This document shows, one piece after another, positions 1 to 8,417 of a DNA stretch of 64,000 nucleotides (its first letter is position 1; each line of letters starts with the position of its first letter). The notes beneath the pieces are model-generated. The model was not told where the DNA came from and did not search any database. It was given only the letters and a program-made list of their open reading frames with translations. The position numbers and the translations under genes were made by a program. The stretch is from Mycobacterium sp. URHD0025 (lineage in GTDB: Bacteria > Actinomycetota > Actinomycetes > Mycobacteriales > Mycobacteriaceae), in the NCBI RefSeq assembly GCF_000426065.1, contig NZ_AUEQ01000013.1, forward strand, positions 1 to 64,000, written 5' to 3'.

Positions 1-245
1 CGTATCGACTCATCGGCATGAACGCCGACCTGGATCTCTATACGTTCCTCGAGGGTCAGCCGTGGCCGCGGCCCGCAGATATTCGGTGTGCTTGCACGGG
101 GTTTCACTCCGCCAGCTTCACGGAACCACCGACGACCGCACGTTGCCGACACGCCGGCCGCCTCACCGGCCTCGCCCGCGAGAAGGCCTCGTCGGATCTG
201 CTCCCAAAACAACGGCTTCCTCGACTGGAACAACGATCGCGCCAT
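1..245 (-). mobile_element. IS30-family transposase, N-terminal fragment cut by the window edge
   Basis: Read on the minus strand from an ATG at 245, the frame stays open to the window edge (81 codons). The product begins MARSLFQSRKPLFWEQIRRG, then has the helix-turn-helix-like stretch AGEAAGVSATCGRRWFREAG, and ends in PRPRLTLEERIEIQVG. The PRLTLEER-I pattern about 60 residues in is typical of IS30-family transposases, which have N-terminal DNA-binding helices followed by a DDE catalytic core; the core lies outside the window. GAGGAG sits 8-13 bases before the ATG. Whether the element is intact cannot be told. The family call is from motif memory and fairly secure; the exact IS name is unknown. 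Confidence 0.75.
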
Positions 246-263
246 CACAACACTCCTCAATCA

Positions 264-293
264 GAAGGGTGTTGCATCGACCCCTTGAAACCG
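264..293. repeat. probable terminal inverted repeat of the IS30-type element
   Basis: About 20-50 bases upstream of the transposase start lies GGTGTTGCATCGACCCCTTG followed by AAACCGCC. It is where the end of an IS30 element should be, and it resembles ends of actinobacterial IS30 elements as I remember them. The other end is outside the window, so neither the exact boundary nor a target duplication can be verified. From here to 348 I see no gene. Confidence 0.35.
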
Positions 294-348
294 CCACGCC
301 GCGAACGACCTTGAGGTGGAAAACGGCGCAGACAAAGCCGCGCAGCCC

Positions 349-1179
349 TCAGCTGTAGATGGGCTGGCCGTCGGCCCCCAGCCGGTACTCCTCGGTGCCC
401 TCGTCGACGCGGGCACCGTCGGCCCCGAGCGCGACTGCCACCTTGTTGCACGCGTTACGCATGACGTCGAGGGTCAGTTCGACCGCCTCGTCCTGCGAAA
501 AGTGTTGGCGTAGTTCGTCACCTGACACCTGGGCCGGAGTCCAGATCAGCGCGTCGACGTACCGCAGCGCGGCTTTGTGCCGTTCCGAAAGGTTCGAGTT
601 CTCGAAGTCGTCGATGCCGTCGTAGTCCGACTCGGTAGCGCCGGCCTCCAGTGCCCCGGCTTCCCGCAGCGACTTGCACAACCGGCAGTTGTGCTGACGG
701 GCCCCACGCAGCCGCACGATCTCGGACGTCACGGGGTCCAACGCACGCATCCGTCCGACGGCAGGCACGAAGGTGTCCAGCAGATGGTCCCCCGGGTTGG
801 TCCCGTGGTCCCAGGCGACCGGGCCGTCCGGCCAGTCCACTCCCAGCGCGCAGAGCCCGGCCCGCATCCGAGGCACGAAGTCGGCCACATAGATCAGCGT
901 CGCCACCGTGAACACGTCAGCCCCGAGCAGATCGCAGAACGCGGCCCGCTGGGCGGTGTTGATGCCGGTGACGTCGACACTGAACTGCTCGGCGAACTCG
1001 GTCACCATCGGATCGACGGCCCCGCCGCGGGTCTCGGTCGGCAGCGGCGCCAACCCCAGCGCCGAAGCACACACTTCACGCACCGCGGCATTGATATCGG
1101 CCAGCCGCGGTGGCGACATCGCGACCAGGCCTGTCAACTCATTGAGCACATCGGCAGACACATCGGCAGTATCTACCAA
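349..1179 (-). CDS. carboxymuconolactone decarboxylase / AhpD-like protein with CXXC
   Basis: A 276-residue soluble protein. The C-terminal half carries an AhpD-type motif, RQHNCRLCKSLREAG, with a CXXC pair where alkylhydroperoxidase-like carboxymuconolactone decarboxylase family members keep their redox cysteines. All-helical regions flank it (LGADVFTVATLIYVADFVPR and HKAALRYVDALIWTP). The frame is open far upstream, but an earlier start would run into the Lrp gene ending at 1199, so the TTG at 1179 (LVDTADVSADVL) is chosen; GTG codons just downstream are alternatives and no strong ribosome site is visible. It follows the tandem Lrp gene by 19 bases on the same strand, so the two are probably co-transcribed. 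Substrate unknown; peroxide or organic-radical detoxification linked to the neighbouring catabolic genes is inference. Confidence 0.75.
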   Translation of the reverse strand: MVDTADVSADVLNELTGLVAMSPPRLADINAAVREVCASALGLAPLPTETRGGAVDPMVTEFAEQFSVDVTGINTAQRAAFCDLLGADVFTVATLIYVADFVPRMRAGLCALGVDWPDGPVAWDHGTNPGDHLLDTFVPAVGRMRALDPVTSEIVRLRGARQHNCRLCKSLREAGALEAGATESDYDGIDDFENSNLSERHKAALRYVDALIWTPAQVSGDELRQHFSQDEAVELTLDVMRNACNKVAVALGADGARVDEGTEEYRLGADGQPIYS

Positions 1180-1198
1180 CGCGCCCGGCGACGTGTGG

Positions 1199-2104
1199 TT
1201 ACCCGGACCCCGATTCCAACACCTCAAGACCGGAGGCGTAGCTCTCCTTGACGACGTCCAGATGTACCCAGCTGTCGACGACACCGACCCCGGGTAGCGC
1301 ACGCACCGCATCGAGGATCTCGACCAGCTGCGCGGCCGAGAACGCCCGCACCGTGGCCAGCAAGTCGAACCGGCCCAGTGTACGGGCCACGAAGATCACC
1401 GAGCGCATGCCGAGCAGGGCCGACACCACTTCATCCCCCGCCCCGGTCAGTCGGATACCGAGGCCCAGCGCACTCTGGCGGTCCTGCCCCGAATGCCGCA
1501 CGACGGCACCGATGCGCACCACCTGCGACTCGACCAACCGCACCACTCGCCGTCGCGCTCCCGCGGGCGAAAGTCCCACGCACTCGGCGAGATCCACGTA
1601 GGACGCTCTCCCGTCATCCTGCAGCGCGCGCAGCAGCGCGAGATCCAGATCGTCGACCTCGACACTGACGTCGCCGACCGGGCCGACGACGTCGCGCAGC
1701 ACCTCGACGTAAGTGAGCGTGTCGACACCCACGACGCCTGCCATCGCACGCAACTCGGCGATCACGCCGTCGATGTCGCGGATCGACCCGACCCGCACTT
1801 CCGCGATCAATCCGTACGCACCGCTCGTCAGGGACAGAAACGCAACGTCGACACGCTGCGCCAGACCTGTGGCGATCGGCGTCACCGGCCCGTCGACCAT
1901 CACGCTCACATGAGCCAGGGCGCCGCGACCCAGCACGGCGGGATGGACGACACCGCGGATCACTACCTGCCCGCCGTCGATCAGACGCTGTGTCCGGGCC
2001 GCCGCGGCCGATCGCGACAACCCCACGCGCTGTGCGATGTCGCGGTGGGTCAGCCGCCCGTCACCTTCGAGGAGGCTGATGATCGCCTCGTCCACCTCGT
2101 CCAA
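1199..2104 (-). CDS. Lrp/AsnC-family regulator, two tandem modules in one chain
   Basis: 301 residues, about twice the usual Lrp/AsnC length (about 150). Two helix-turn-helix units are visible: residues about 3-50 (DEAIISLLEGDGRLTHRDIA, then VGLSRSAAAARTQRLI) and about 150-200 (LDLALLRALQDDGRASYVDL, then VGLSPAGARRRVVRLV). Each is followed by a RAM-like ligand/oligomerisation region (around VDVAFLSLTSGAYGLIAEVR and SVIFVARTLGRFDLLATVRA). Start is TTG at 2104; GTG at 2095 is possible. It is divergent from the ureohydrolase, TPP-enzyme and symporter genes and is the obvious candidate regulator of them, probably responding to an amino acid or guanidino metabolite. Double-length Lrp proteins occur in actinobacteria, but the effector cannot be read from sequence. 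Confidence 0.85.
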   Translation of the reverse strand: MDEVDEAIISLLEGDGRLTHRDIAQRVGLSRSAAAARTQRLIDGGQVVIRGVVHPAVLGRGALAHVSVMVDGPVTPIATGLAQRVDVAFLSLTSGAYGLIAEVRVGSIRDIDGVIAELRAMAGVVGVDTLTYVEVLRDVVGPVGDVSVEVDDLDLALLRALQDDGRASYVDLAECVGLSPAGARRRVVRLVESQVVRIGAVVRHSGQDRQSALGLGIRLTGAGDEVVSALLGMRSVIFVARTLGRFDLLATVRAFSAAQLVEILDAVRALPGVGVVDSWVHLDVVKESYASGLEVLESGSG

Positions 2105-2177
2105 CGGCCACCGCCTGAAATTCGCTGAAAATTTATTCTCACAAGGCTACCGGCAGAAAGATCGGCATTGCCATCAC

Positions 2178-2196
2178 AGATCGCGCTTTCCGATCT
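2178..2196. promoter_or_regulatory. candidate Lrp/AsnC operator in the divergent promoter region
   Basis: The 248-base gap between the divergent Lrp and ureohydrolase genes holds an inverted repeat AGATCG-7-CGATCT at 2178-2196 and a second perfect palindrome, GATCGCGATC, at 2239-2248. AT content is higher here than in the genes (for example AAATTTATTCTCA at 2128-2140). Both dyads are plausible binding sites for the tandem Lrp protein; assignment is inference from position and symmetry only. Confidence 0.35.
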
Positions 2197-2352
2197 GAAT
2201 GACACGACGTTCAGGCATATCGAAACTTCACGGCGGTTGATCGCGATCGAATCGATTGCATGCTCCGACCTGTGGGTTTACCGTAACGCACATCACATTC
2301 GCCTCGAATGACGACAGACCTGAATGCAGCCCACCGCAGAGGAAGTGACCGC

Positions 2353-3312
2353 ATGACCGCCCCGATCGGCCCCGTCGACGCATCCAAGATCCCGCGTTTC
2401 GCCGGTCCGGCCACCTTTGCCCGCCTGCCCCGTCTCGACCAAGTGACCAAAGCCTCCCAGAAAGCAGAGGTTGTCGTCGTCGGAGTGCCCTTCGATTCCG
2501 GCGTCTCCTACCGGCCGGGCGCCCGGTTCGGTCCCACTCACGTGCGCGAGTCCTCGCGGCTGCTGCGGCCGTACAACCCCGCCATGGACGTGTCCCCGTT
2601 CGAGCTCATCCAGGTCGCCGATGCCGGCGATATCGCGGTCAACCCCTTCAACATTCACGAGGCGATCGAGACCATCGAAGGCGCCGCCCGTGACCTCACC
2701 TCCGACGGCACCAAACTGGTGACCATCGGAGGTGACCACACCATCGCGCTGCCACTACTGCGCGCCGCCGCGGCCAAACACGGCCCCGTCGCACTGGTGC
2801 ACTTCGACGCCCACCTGGATACCTGGGACACCTACTTCGGTGCCGAGTACACCCACGGCACGCCGTTCCGCCGCGCCGTCGAAGAGGGCATCGTCGACAC
2901 CGAGGCCCTCTCGCACGTCGGCACCCGCGGGCCGCTGTACGGCAAAAAAGACCTCGAGGACGACCGCCGATTCGGGTTCGGCATCGTCACCTCCTCCGAC
3001 GTCTATTACCAGGGCGTACGCGAGGTCGTCGACAAGCTTCGCCAGCGCCTCGGTAACCGGCCCGTCTACGTGTCGATCGACATCGACGTGCTCGACCCGG
3101 CTCACGCACCCGGCACCGGAACGCCCGAAGCCGGCGGCATGACCAGCCGCGAACTGCTGGAGATCCTCCGCGGGTTCCGTGGCTTGAACCTGGTGGGCGC
3201 CGACGTGGTCGAGGTCGCCCCCGCCTACGACCATGCCGAGATCACCGGTGTCGCCGCGTCGCACGTCGCCTACGATCTGGTGTCTCTGCTGGCCTTGGGC
3301 CCTGATGCGTAA
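2353..3312 (+). CDS. ureohydrolase (agmatinase / guanidinobutyrase type)
   Basis: 319 residues of the arginase-agmatinase superfamily, which hydrolyses a guanidino group to urea and an amine using two Mn ions. Metal-ligand motifs are complete: GGDHTIALP, VHFDAHLDTWDT, then SIDIDVLDPAHAPGTGTPE and a closing Glu in VEVAP. Start is the ATG at 2353, 9 bases after GAGGAAG; an upstream in-frame ATG at 2308 lacks such a site. The next gene starts inside its last codons. Family members act on agmatine, 4-guanidinobutyrate, or related guanidino acids; the adjacent AruI-like decarboxylase favours 4-guanidinobutyrate, giving 4-aminobutyrate and urea. Sure of the superfamily, moderately sure of substrate class. 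Confidence 0.9.
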   Translation: MTAPIGPVDASKIPRFAGPATFARLPRLDQVTKASQKAEVVVVGVPFDSGVSYRPGARFGPTHVRESSRLLRPYNPAMDVSPFELIQVADAGDIAVNPFNIHEAIETIEGAARDLTSDGTKLVTIGGDHTIALPLLRAAAAKHGPVALVHFDAHLDTWDTYFGAEYTHGTPFRRAVEEGIVDTEALSHVGTRGPLYGKKDLEDDRRFGFGIVTSSDVYYQGVREVVDKLRQRLGNRPVYVSIDIDVLDPAHAPGTGTPEAGGMTSRELLEILRGFRGLNLVGADVVEVAPAYDHAEITGVAASHVAYDLVSLLALGPDA

Positions 3313-4909
3313 CGGCGGCGACCTCGTCGTCGAAACCCTTGCTGCGCTGGGCGTCTCACATGTGTTCGGCATTCCCGGCCAGAACGCGCTTGGCTTGTTC
3401 GACGCCATCCGGCGCAGTGACCTGACGTTTGTCAGCTCCCGGGTGGAGAACAACTCCGCGTTCGGCGCCGACGGCTACAGCCGCGTGACCGGGGAGGTCG
3501 GCGTGCTGTTCCTGTCCACCGGGCCGGGCGCGCTGACCGCATTGGGCGCGCTGCAGGAGGCCTACGCCACCGGGGTGCCGGTGCTGGTGATCGCCAGCCA
3601 GGTGCCGCGATCCGGCATGGGCTTGCGTCGCGGGATGCTGCACCAGCTCGATGATCAGAAGGCCAGCGCGGTCAACGTCACCAAAAGTGTTGCCACCGTG
3701 CGGCAGGCCGCCGAGATTCCCAGCCTGATCGCCGACGCCTACGCGTTGGCGCGCTCGGCGCCGGCAGGACCGACGTGGGTGGAGATTCCCCAGGACGTGC
3801 TGCTGGAGCCGACGACGGTGCCCCCGGTCGCCGCCCTTGACGCGACGCCGACGCAACGCACCCCGCGTGGCGAATTGGTGCGGGAGGCCGCGACGCTGCT
3901 GAATTCCGCGCTGCGACCGGTCATCTTGGCCGGCGGCGGCGTGCGGAGGTCGGTCGGCGGACCGGAGGCGTTGCTGGCATTGGCCGAAAAGCTGTGCGCC
4001 CCGGTGGTTTCCACAGTCGGCGGCAAGGGCGCCATCTCCTTCGACCACCCGCTGTCGGCGGCATCCTGGATCGAGGACCGCTACACCACCGAGTTGTTGG
4101 AAGATGCCGATGTGTTGGTGGCCGTCGGCACCGCGATGGGCGAGGTCACCAGCAACTACTTCACGTTCGCCCCGCACGGTCGGCTTGTCCACATCGACGC
4201 AGAGGCACGTGTGCTGGAGGCCAACCACCCCGCACTGGCCATCCATGCCGACGCCGCGCCGGCCATGCGTGCGCTGGCCGAGCTGATCGAAACACGTGAC
4301 GACGCGCTGGGCGCCGCACGGGCCGCGGGCTTGCGAAAGGCCGTCGAAGACAGGCTCGCCGGCCAGGACGTGGCCACCGAGCTGCGACTGATGACTGATC
4401 TACGGGGCGCGGTCCCATCGGCCACCCACACTTTCTGGGACATGACGATTGCCGGGTACTGGGCCTGGTCGGTCTGGGACCCGCGAGACGGTGCCTTCCA
4501 CTCCGCCCAGGGTGCAGGTGGTTTGGGTTTCGCTTTCCCGGCCGCGCTGGCCGCGGCGATCGCGACAGGCGAACGCACCTTCGCAGTGTCCGGTGACGGC
4601 GGGGGCATGTACTCGATCGCAGAACTGGCCACCGCCCGCCAGCACGACGCCAACATCACCTGGCTGATCGTCGACGACGGCGGCTACGGCATCCTGCGTG
4701 AGTACATGACCGCCGAGTTCGGCACCGCGACCGCCACCGAACTGGCCAGGCCCGACTTCGCCCGGCTCGCAGCCAGTTTCGGAATCCCCGCGTACACCGC
4801 CACACCCGAGGACGTCGGAGACATGGTGGCCGCCACGTTCGACACCGACGGCCCGGCCGTTGTCGTCCTGCCCGCAGTGCTCAAGATGTTCGCTCCCACT
4901 CACCTCTGA
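3305..4909 (+). CDS. thiamine-diphosphate enzyme, AruI-like (5-guanidino-2-oxopentanoate decarboxylase candidate)
   Basis: 534 residues with acetolactate-synthase-like architecture. The N-terminal PYR domain has the activating glutamate in SSRVENNSAFGADGYSR, a central TPP_M domain is around residues 190-330, and the C-terminal PP domain has GDGGGMYSIAELATA. The usual NN of the TPP/Mg motif is DD here (WLIVDDGGYGILREYM). Start ATG 3305 overlaps the ureohydrolase stop by 8 bases, indicating translational coupling. AruI of the arginine transaminase pathway is a relative of similar size (about 560 residues) that decarboxylates 2-ketoarginine to 4-guanidinobutanal; pairing with a ureohydrolase fits that pathway. 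Alternatives are another 2-oxo-acid decarboxylase or a carboxyethylarginine-synthase-like enzyme. Confidence 0.8.
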   Translation: MRNGGDLVVETLAALGVSHVFGIPGQNALGLFDAIRRSDLTFVSSRVENNSAFGADGYSRVTGEVGVLFLSTGPGALTALGALQEAYATGVPVLVIASQVPRSGMGLRRGMLHQLDDQKASAVNVTKSVATVRQAAEIPSLIADAYALARSAPAGPTWVEIPQDVLLEPTTVPPVAALDATPTQRTPRGELVREAATLLNSALRPVILAGGGVRRSVGGPEALLALAEKLCAPVVSTVGGKGAISFDHPLSAASWIEDRYTTELLEDADVLVAVGTAMGEVTSNYFTFAPHGRLVHIDAEARVLEANHPALAIHADAAPAMRALAELIETRDDALGAARAAGLRKAVEDRLAGQDVATELRLMTDLRGAVPSATHTFWDMTIAGYWAWSVWDPRDGAFHSAQGAGGLGFAFPAALAAAIATGERTFAVSGDGGGMYSIAELATARQHDANITWLIVDDGGYGILREYMTAEFGTATATELARPDFARLAASFGIPAYTATPEDVGDMVAATFDTDGPAVVVLPAVLKMFAPTHL

Positions 4910-4923
4910 CCGAAGGAACCACC

Positions 4924-6396
4924 GTGGGTAAACCAGTCGATATCGCGATCGTCGTCGTCTATCTCGTCGCGATGCTCGCCTTCGGGTTCTGGGGTAAGAC
5001 TCGGACCAAGGACTCCGCTGATTTTTTGGTCGCGGGCCGGCGGCTCGGGCCCACGCTGTACACCGGCACCATGGCGGCCGTCGTGCTCGGGGGTGCGTCC
5101 ACCGTCGGCGGCGTCGGACTCGGCTACAAATGGGGAATTTCGGGCATGTGGCTGGTGGTGGCGATCGCCGTCGGCCTGCTGGCGCTGAGCTTGCTCTTCG
5201 CGGGACCCATTCAGCGCCTTCGGGTCTACACCGTCGCGCAGATGCTGAGCCTGCGCTACGGAGTCGACGCGACCTCGGCTTCCGGTGTGGTCATGGCGGC
5301 CTACACCCTGATGCTGTCCGTCACGTCGACCATTGCCTACGCGACGGTGTTCAACGTGCTGTTCGACACGGGCCGAACGCTTTCGGTGATCATTGGCGGC
5401 GTGGTCGTCATGCTGTACTCGTCGATCGGCGGCATGTGGTCGATCACCCTGACCGACATGGTGCAGTTCGTGCTCAAGACCATCGGCGTGTTCTTCCTGC
5501 TGCTCCCGTTCACCTGGCACCGGGCCGGCGGATTCGACGGTATCCGCGACCGCGCCGGTGACACGGTCTTCAACCTCACCGCCATCGGAACCGACACCAT
5601 CATCACGTTCTTCGTGGTCTACAGCTTCGGAATGCTGATCGGACAGGACATCTGGCAGCGGGTCTTCACCGCCCGCTCACCGCAGGTAGCGCGGTGGGGT
5701 GGAACAACGGCCGCCGTCTACTGCGTGTTCTACGGGATCGCGGGGGCATTGATCGGCCTGGCGGCATCGACCTTCATGCCTGATATCAAGGCCAAGGATG
5801 ACGTGTACGCCCAGATCGCGGAAGCGATTCTGCCGGTGGGGATCAGCGGTATCGTGCTCGCCGCGGCCGTCGCCGCGATGATGTCCACCGCCTCGGGCGC
5901 ACTGATCGCCACCGCCACGGTGGCTCGGACCGACATCAAACCCATGCTGCTGCGCATGCTCGGCCGTAAGCCCGAGCAAGCCGAAAACCCGGAGGTGGAC
6001 GTGCATTCCGATCGCCGCTATGTCGCGGTGCTGGGTGTCATCGTCATCATCATCGCCGCCTTGCTCAACGATGTGGTCGGCGCCTTGACCATCGCCTACG
6101 ACATCCTGGTCGGCGGATTGCTGGTCCCGATCATCGGCGGGTTCCTGTGGAAGCGCGCCACCGGCGCCGGCGCGTTGGCGGCGATGGCGGTCGGCACGGT
6201 CGTCACCCTGGGAACCATGGCAGTCGTCGGCGATGTGCTGGCCAACGAACCGATCTACTACGGCCTGGTGACCAGCCTGATCACGTACATCGTTGTGAGC
6301 CTGGCGACTCCGCGTACCTCCGCGCAGGTGTTGCGGGTGTGGGACGACCGCCTCAGTGGCCGCGAGCCCGTCGACGTTCCCATGGCCACGTCATGA
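4924..6396 (+). CDS. sodium:solute symporter (SSS family)
   Basis: 490 residues, about 13 membrane segments, beginning with VDIAIVVVYLVAMLAFGFWG and a family-typical DFLVAGRRLG just after TM1. It includes SIGGMWSITLTDMVQFVLK in the core, a pattern of sodium:solute (PutP/pantothenate-type) symporters. The GTG start at 4924 is preceded by GAAGGA and is 14 bases after the TPP-enzyme stop, so this is the third gene of the operon and probably imports the guanidino compound or amino acid degraded by it. Its 3' end overlaps the convergent membrane-protein gene by 44 bases. Confidence 0.88.
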   Translation: MGKPVDIAIVVVYLVAMLAFGFWGKTRTKDSADFLVAGRRLGPTLYTGTMAAVVLGGASTVGGVGLGYKWGISGMWLVVAIAVGLLALSLLFAGPIQRLRVYTVAQMLSLRYGVDATSASGVVMAAYTLMLSVTSTIAYATVFNVLFDTGRTLSVIIGGVVVMLYSSIGGMWSITLTDMVQFVLKTIGVFFLLLPFTWHRAGGFDGIRDRAGDTVFNLTAIGTDTIITFFVVYSFGMLIGQDIWQRVFTARSPQVARWGGTTAAVYCVFYGIAGALIGLAASTFMPDIKAKDDVYAQIAEAILPVGISGIVLAAAVAAMMSTASGALIATATVARTDIKPMLLRMLGRKPEQAENPEVDVHSDRRYVAVLGVIVIIIAALLNDVVGALTIAYDILVGGLLVPIIGGFLWKRATGAGALAAMAVGTVVTLGTMAVVGDVLANEPIYYGLVTSLITYIVVSLATPRTSAQVLRVWDDRLSGREPVDVPMATS

Positions 6397-7048
6397 GCGC
6401 CCACACGACTGCCACCAAGGCAGTGGCCACCAGCACGTAGACCGGCCACGGACCCATCAGATCGAGCAACGACGCAGTGGAGGGCTTGGCATTGAGGAAG
6501 CCGTAGTTGGTCCCCGCGATTCCGTTGAACGCCATGGTGACCACGGCCCATACGGCCGTTACCAACACCACCAATCGATAACTGCCCCAATCGGGACGCA
6601 TCCCACGCCCCCAGGTCAAATAGATGGCCGCCCAGACCACCAGCAGGTGGATCGACCAGAACGCCAGGAATTCGTAGTGCGGGAAATCCGGGCTCTTGAG
6701 CACCGGTGAGATCAGCGCTTGGGTGCTCAGAACCAGACCCCAGTAATACGTGAGGACAAATGCCCACTGCCGCTGCGACCACAGTGCGTACGCCCCGACG
6801 ACGGTCGCCAGGTCGGTCAATCGCAACGGCACCGACCGTTCGATCGACGGAGGGATGAGCGTGTAGGCGAGCATCGCGACATAAATCGCTGCCGTCAGCG
6901 CGCCGAGGATGCGGCCGAATATCCGTGATTGGTGGTCGCTCTGGCGCCGTCCGAGCCAGACCACCAGCACCGCCCCGACGGCAAATACGGCGATGGCGAC
7001 CCAGTGCGACGGGCCGTACACCGTGAATTGCCGTTGAGACAGAACCAC
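6353..7048 (-). CDS. integral membrane protein, YwaF/TIGR02206-like
   Basis: 231 residues with six or seven hydrophobic segments (for example HWVAIAVFAVGAVLVVWLG and LVVLVTAVWAVVTMAFNGIA). The loops QWAFVLTYYWGLVLSTQALI and a late NYGFLNAKPSTASLLDLMGP recall the YwaF/TIGR02206 family of unknown function, whose members share the closing LDLLGPWPWYI-type motif (here LLDLMGPWPVYVLV). Positive residues (ERRRARGH) end the chain in the cytosol. It converges on the symporter with an overlap and precedes no obvious partner; seven bases separate its start from the end of tldE, so it may be the last gene of the tldDE transcript. Confidence 0.75.
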   Translation of the reverse strand: MVLSQRQFTVYGPSHWVAIAVFAVGAVLVVWLGRRQSDHQSRIFGRILGALTAAIYVAMLAYTLIPPSIERSVPLRLTDLATVVGAYALWSQRQWAFVLTYYWGLVLSTQALISPVLKSPDFPHYEFLAFWSIHLLVVWAAIYLTWGRGMRPDWGSYRLVVLVTAVWAVVTMAFNGIAGTNYGFLNAKPSTASLLDLMGPWPVYVLVATALVAVVWALMTWPWERRRARGH

Positions 7049-7055
7049 TCCTACA

Positions 7056-8417
7056 TCATTGCGCCTGGCTCACCGAGGACATGTGGAAGTCCGGAATCCG
7101 CAGCGTCGGCATGGACGCACGGGTGGCCCAGTCACCCCATTCACGCGGCAGCGTGACCTCGCTGATGCCGGCCTCGGTGGCGCGCCGCAACAGATCCAAC
7201 GGGCTCTCGTTGAATCGGAAGTTGTTGACGGCGGCGGTCACCTCGCCGTCCTCGATCAGGTAGACGCCGTCCCGGGTCAGGCCGGTGAGCAGCAGCACCG
7301 TCGGATCGACCTCGCGGATGTACCACAGTGTCGTGAGGAGCAGGCCTCGCTCGGTGCCGGCGATCATGTCGGCCAATTCGTTTGCGCCACCGGTCATCAG
7401 CAGATTGTCGGCAGGCACCGCGACGGGTGTGCCGTATTCGGCAGCCACGGCCCGCGGATACGCCAGCGCGTTGACCGCCCCGTCGCGGATCCAGTCCACC
7501 CGGCCGATGTCCATGCCGTTGTCGAAAATCGACATCCGCTCCGATGAGCTCGGCACGGCGACGAACGGTTGGCAGGCCAGCTCTCCCGCGAACGGATCGG
7601 AGTACAGCGTCAGTCCCAGATCGGTGAGCTTCTCCCCGACCCGCGTCCCGCCGGGAGCCGACAGGGCCGTGCGCCCCTCCTGCGCGCCGCGTCCGTCCAT
7701 CGCCCAGGTCAGGTAGATCATCATGTCGGCCACCGTCGAGGGCGGCATGAGCGTCTCGTAGCGACCGGCCGGCAGTTCGACCGTCCGCTGCGCCCAGCCC
7801 AGCTTCAGCGACAGCTCGTCCAGCAGTGAATCGACCCGCACATCAACGTAATCAGGGGTGCTCACCCCGGCCCAGGCGCTGGCGCCGTCCCGCTTGGCGT
7901 TGATCTCGACCGACCCCGTCGGCTGGGTGTAGCGCCGGCGCAGGCCGGTCGAGGTGGCCAGGAACGTCGTCTCCATGACGTGGCGGGCATACCCGTAGAG
8001 CTGGTCGGAACCGGCGAACCCCTTGGCGAGATCGCCGGCAATGCCGGTGAACACCTGCGCGCCGGTACCCACTACCGGCGCATCCCAATCGGCCGGTGTC
8101 CCGGTGCCCGGCAACGGCGGAGCGGCGTCGCGAGCCTCGGGCGAGGCCGCAGCGGCGCGCTGAGCGGCGGCCACCAGATCCGGGATCACCGCCGGGTCCA
8201 CTTCGGTGGAGCGCACCGACCCGACATGCGCCTTGTCCCCGCGGCGCGCGATCGAGATCACCGTGATGGTGCGACTGACCGTCTCACCGTTGGTGGTCAT
8301 AGAGTTTCCGGCCCACCGCAGCGACGCATCGGCCCGGTCCGTGACCAACACTACGGTTTCTGCCCCCGGATCGGCTGCGGCCAAAGCGATGTCGACGACC
8401 TGCTGCGCGCCGATCAT
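7056..8417 (-). CDS. TldE/PmbA-family protein, partner of TldD
   Basis: 453 residues. It lacks the zinc motif of its neighbour and has the TldE/PmbA pattern: an early VTDRADASLRWAGNSMTTNG, the conserved central region, and the late NNFRFNESPLDLL that closes this family. TldD and TldE form a heteromeric metalloprotease that degrades or matures small peptides (antitoxin CcdA, microcin B17 precursor in E. coli). The ATG at 8417 overlaps the tldD stop (ATGA), consistent with stoichiometric synthesis. M. tuberculosis has an equivalent pair just before uspA (Rv2314c-Rv2315c, from memory). The mycobacterial substrate is unknown and no precursor peptide gene is evident next to it. Confidence 0.88.
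   Translation of the reverse strand: MIGAQQVVDIALAAADPGAETVVLVTDRADASLRWAGNSMTTNGETVSRTITVISIARRGDKAHVGSVRSTEVDPAVIPDLVAAAQRAAAASPEARDAAPPLPGTGTPADWDAPVVGTGAQVFTGIAGDLAKGFAGSDQLYGYARHVMETTFLATSTGLRRRYTQPTGSVEINAKRDGASAWAGVSTPDYVDVRVDSLLDELSLKLGWAQRTVELPAGRYETLMPPSTVADMMIYLTWAMDGRGAQEGRTALSAPGGTRVGEKLTDLGLTLYSDPFAGELACQPFVAVPSSSERMSIFDNGMDIGRVDWIRDGAVNALAYPRAVAAEYGTPVAVPADNLLMTGGANELADMIAGTERGLLLTTLWYIREVDPTVLLLTGLTRDGVYLIEDGEVTAAVNNFRFNESPLDLLRRATEAGISEVTLPREWGDWATRASMPTLRIPDFHMSSVSQAQ

Noticed and set aside
18..314. Plus-strand gene at the left end
   Set aside because: The minus strand encodes a recognisable IS30-type transposase N-terminus over the same bases.
2353..4909. Clavam-type pathway (proclavaminate amidinohydrolase plus carboxyethylarginine synthase)
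   Set aside because: Both enzyme types have relatives here, but no beta-lactam synthetase or clavaminate synthase gene is near; the arginine-catabolic reading is simpler.
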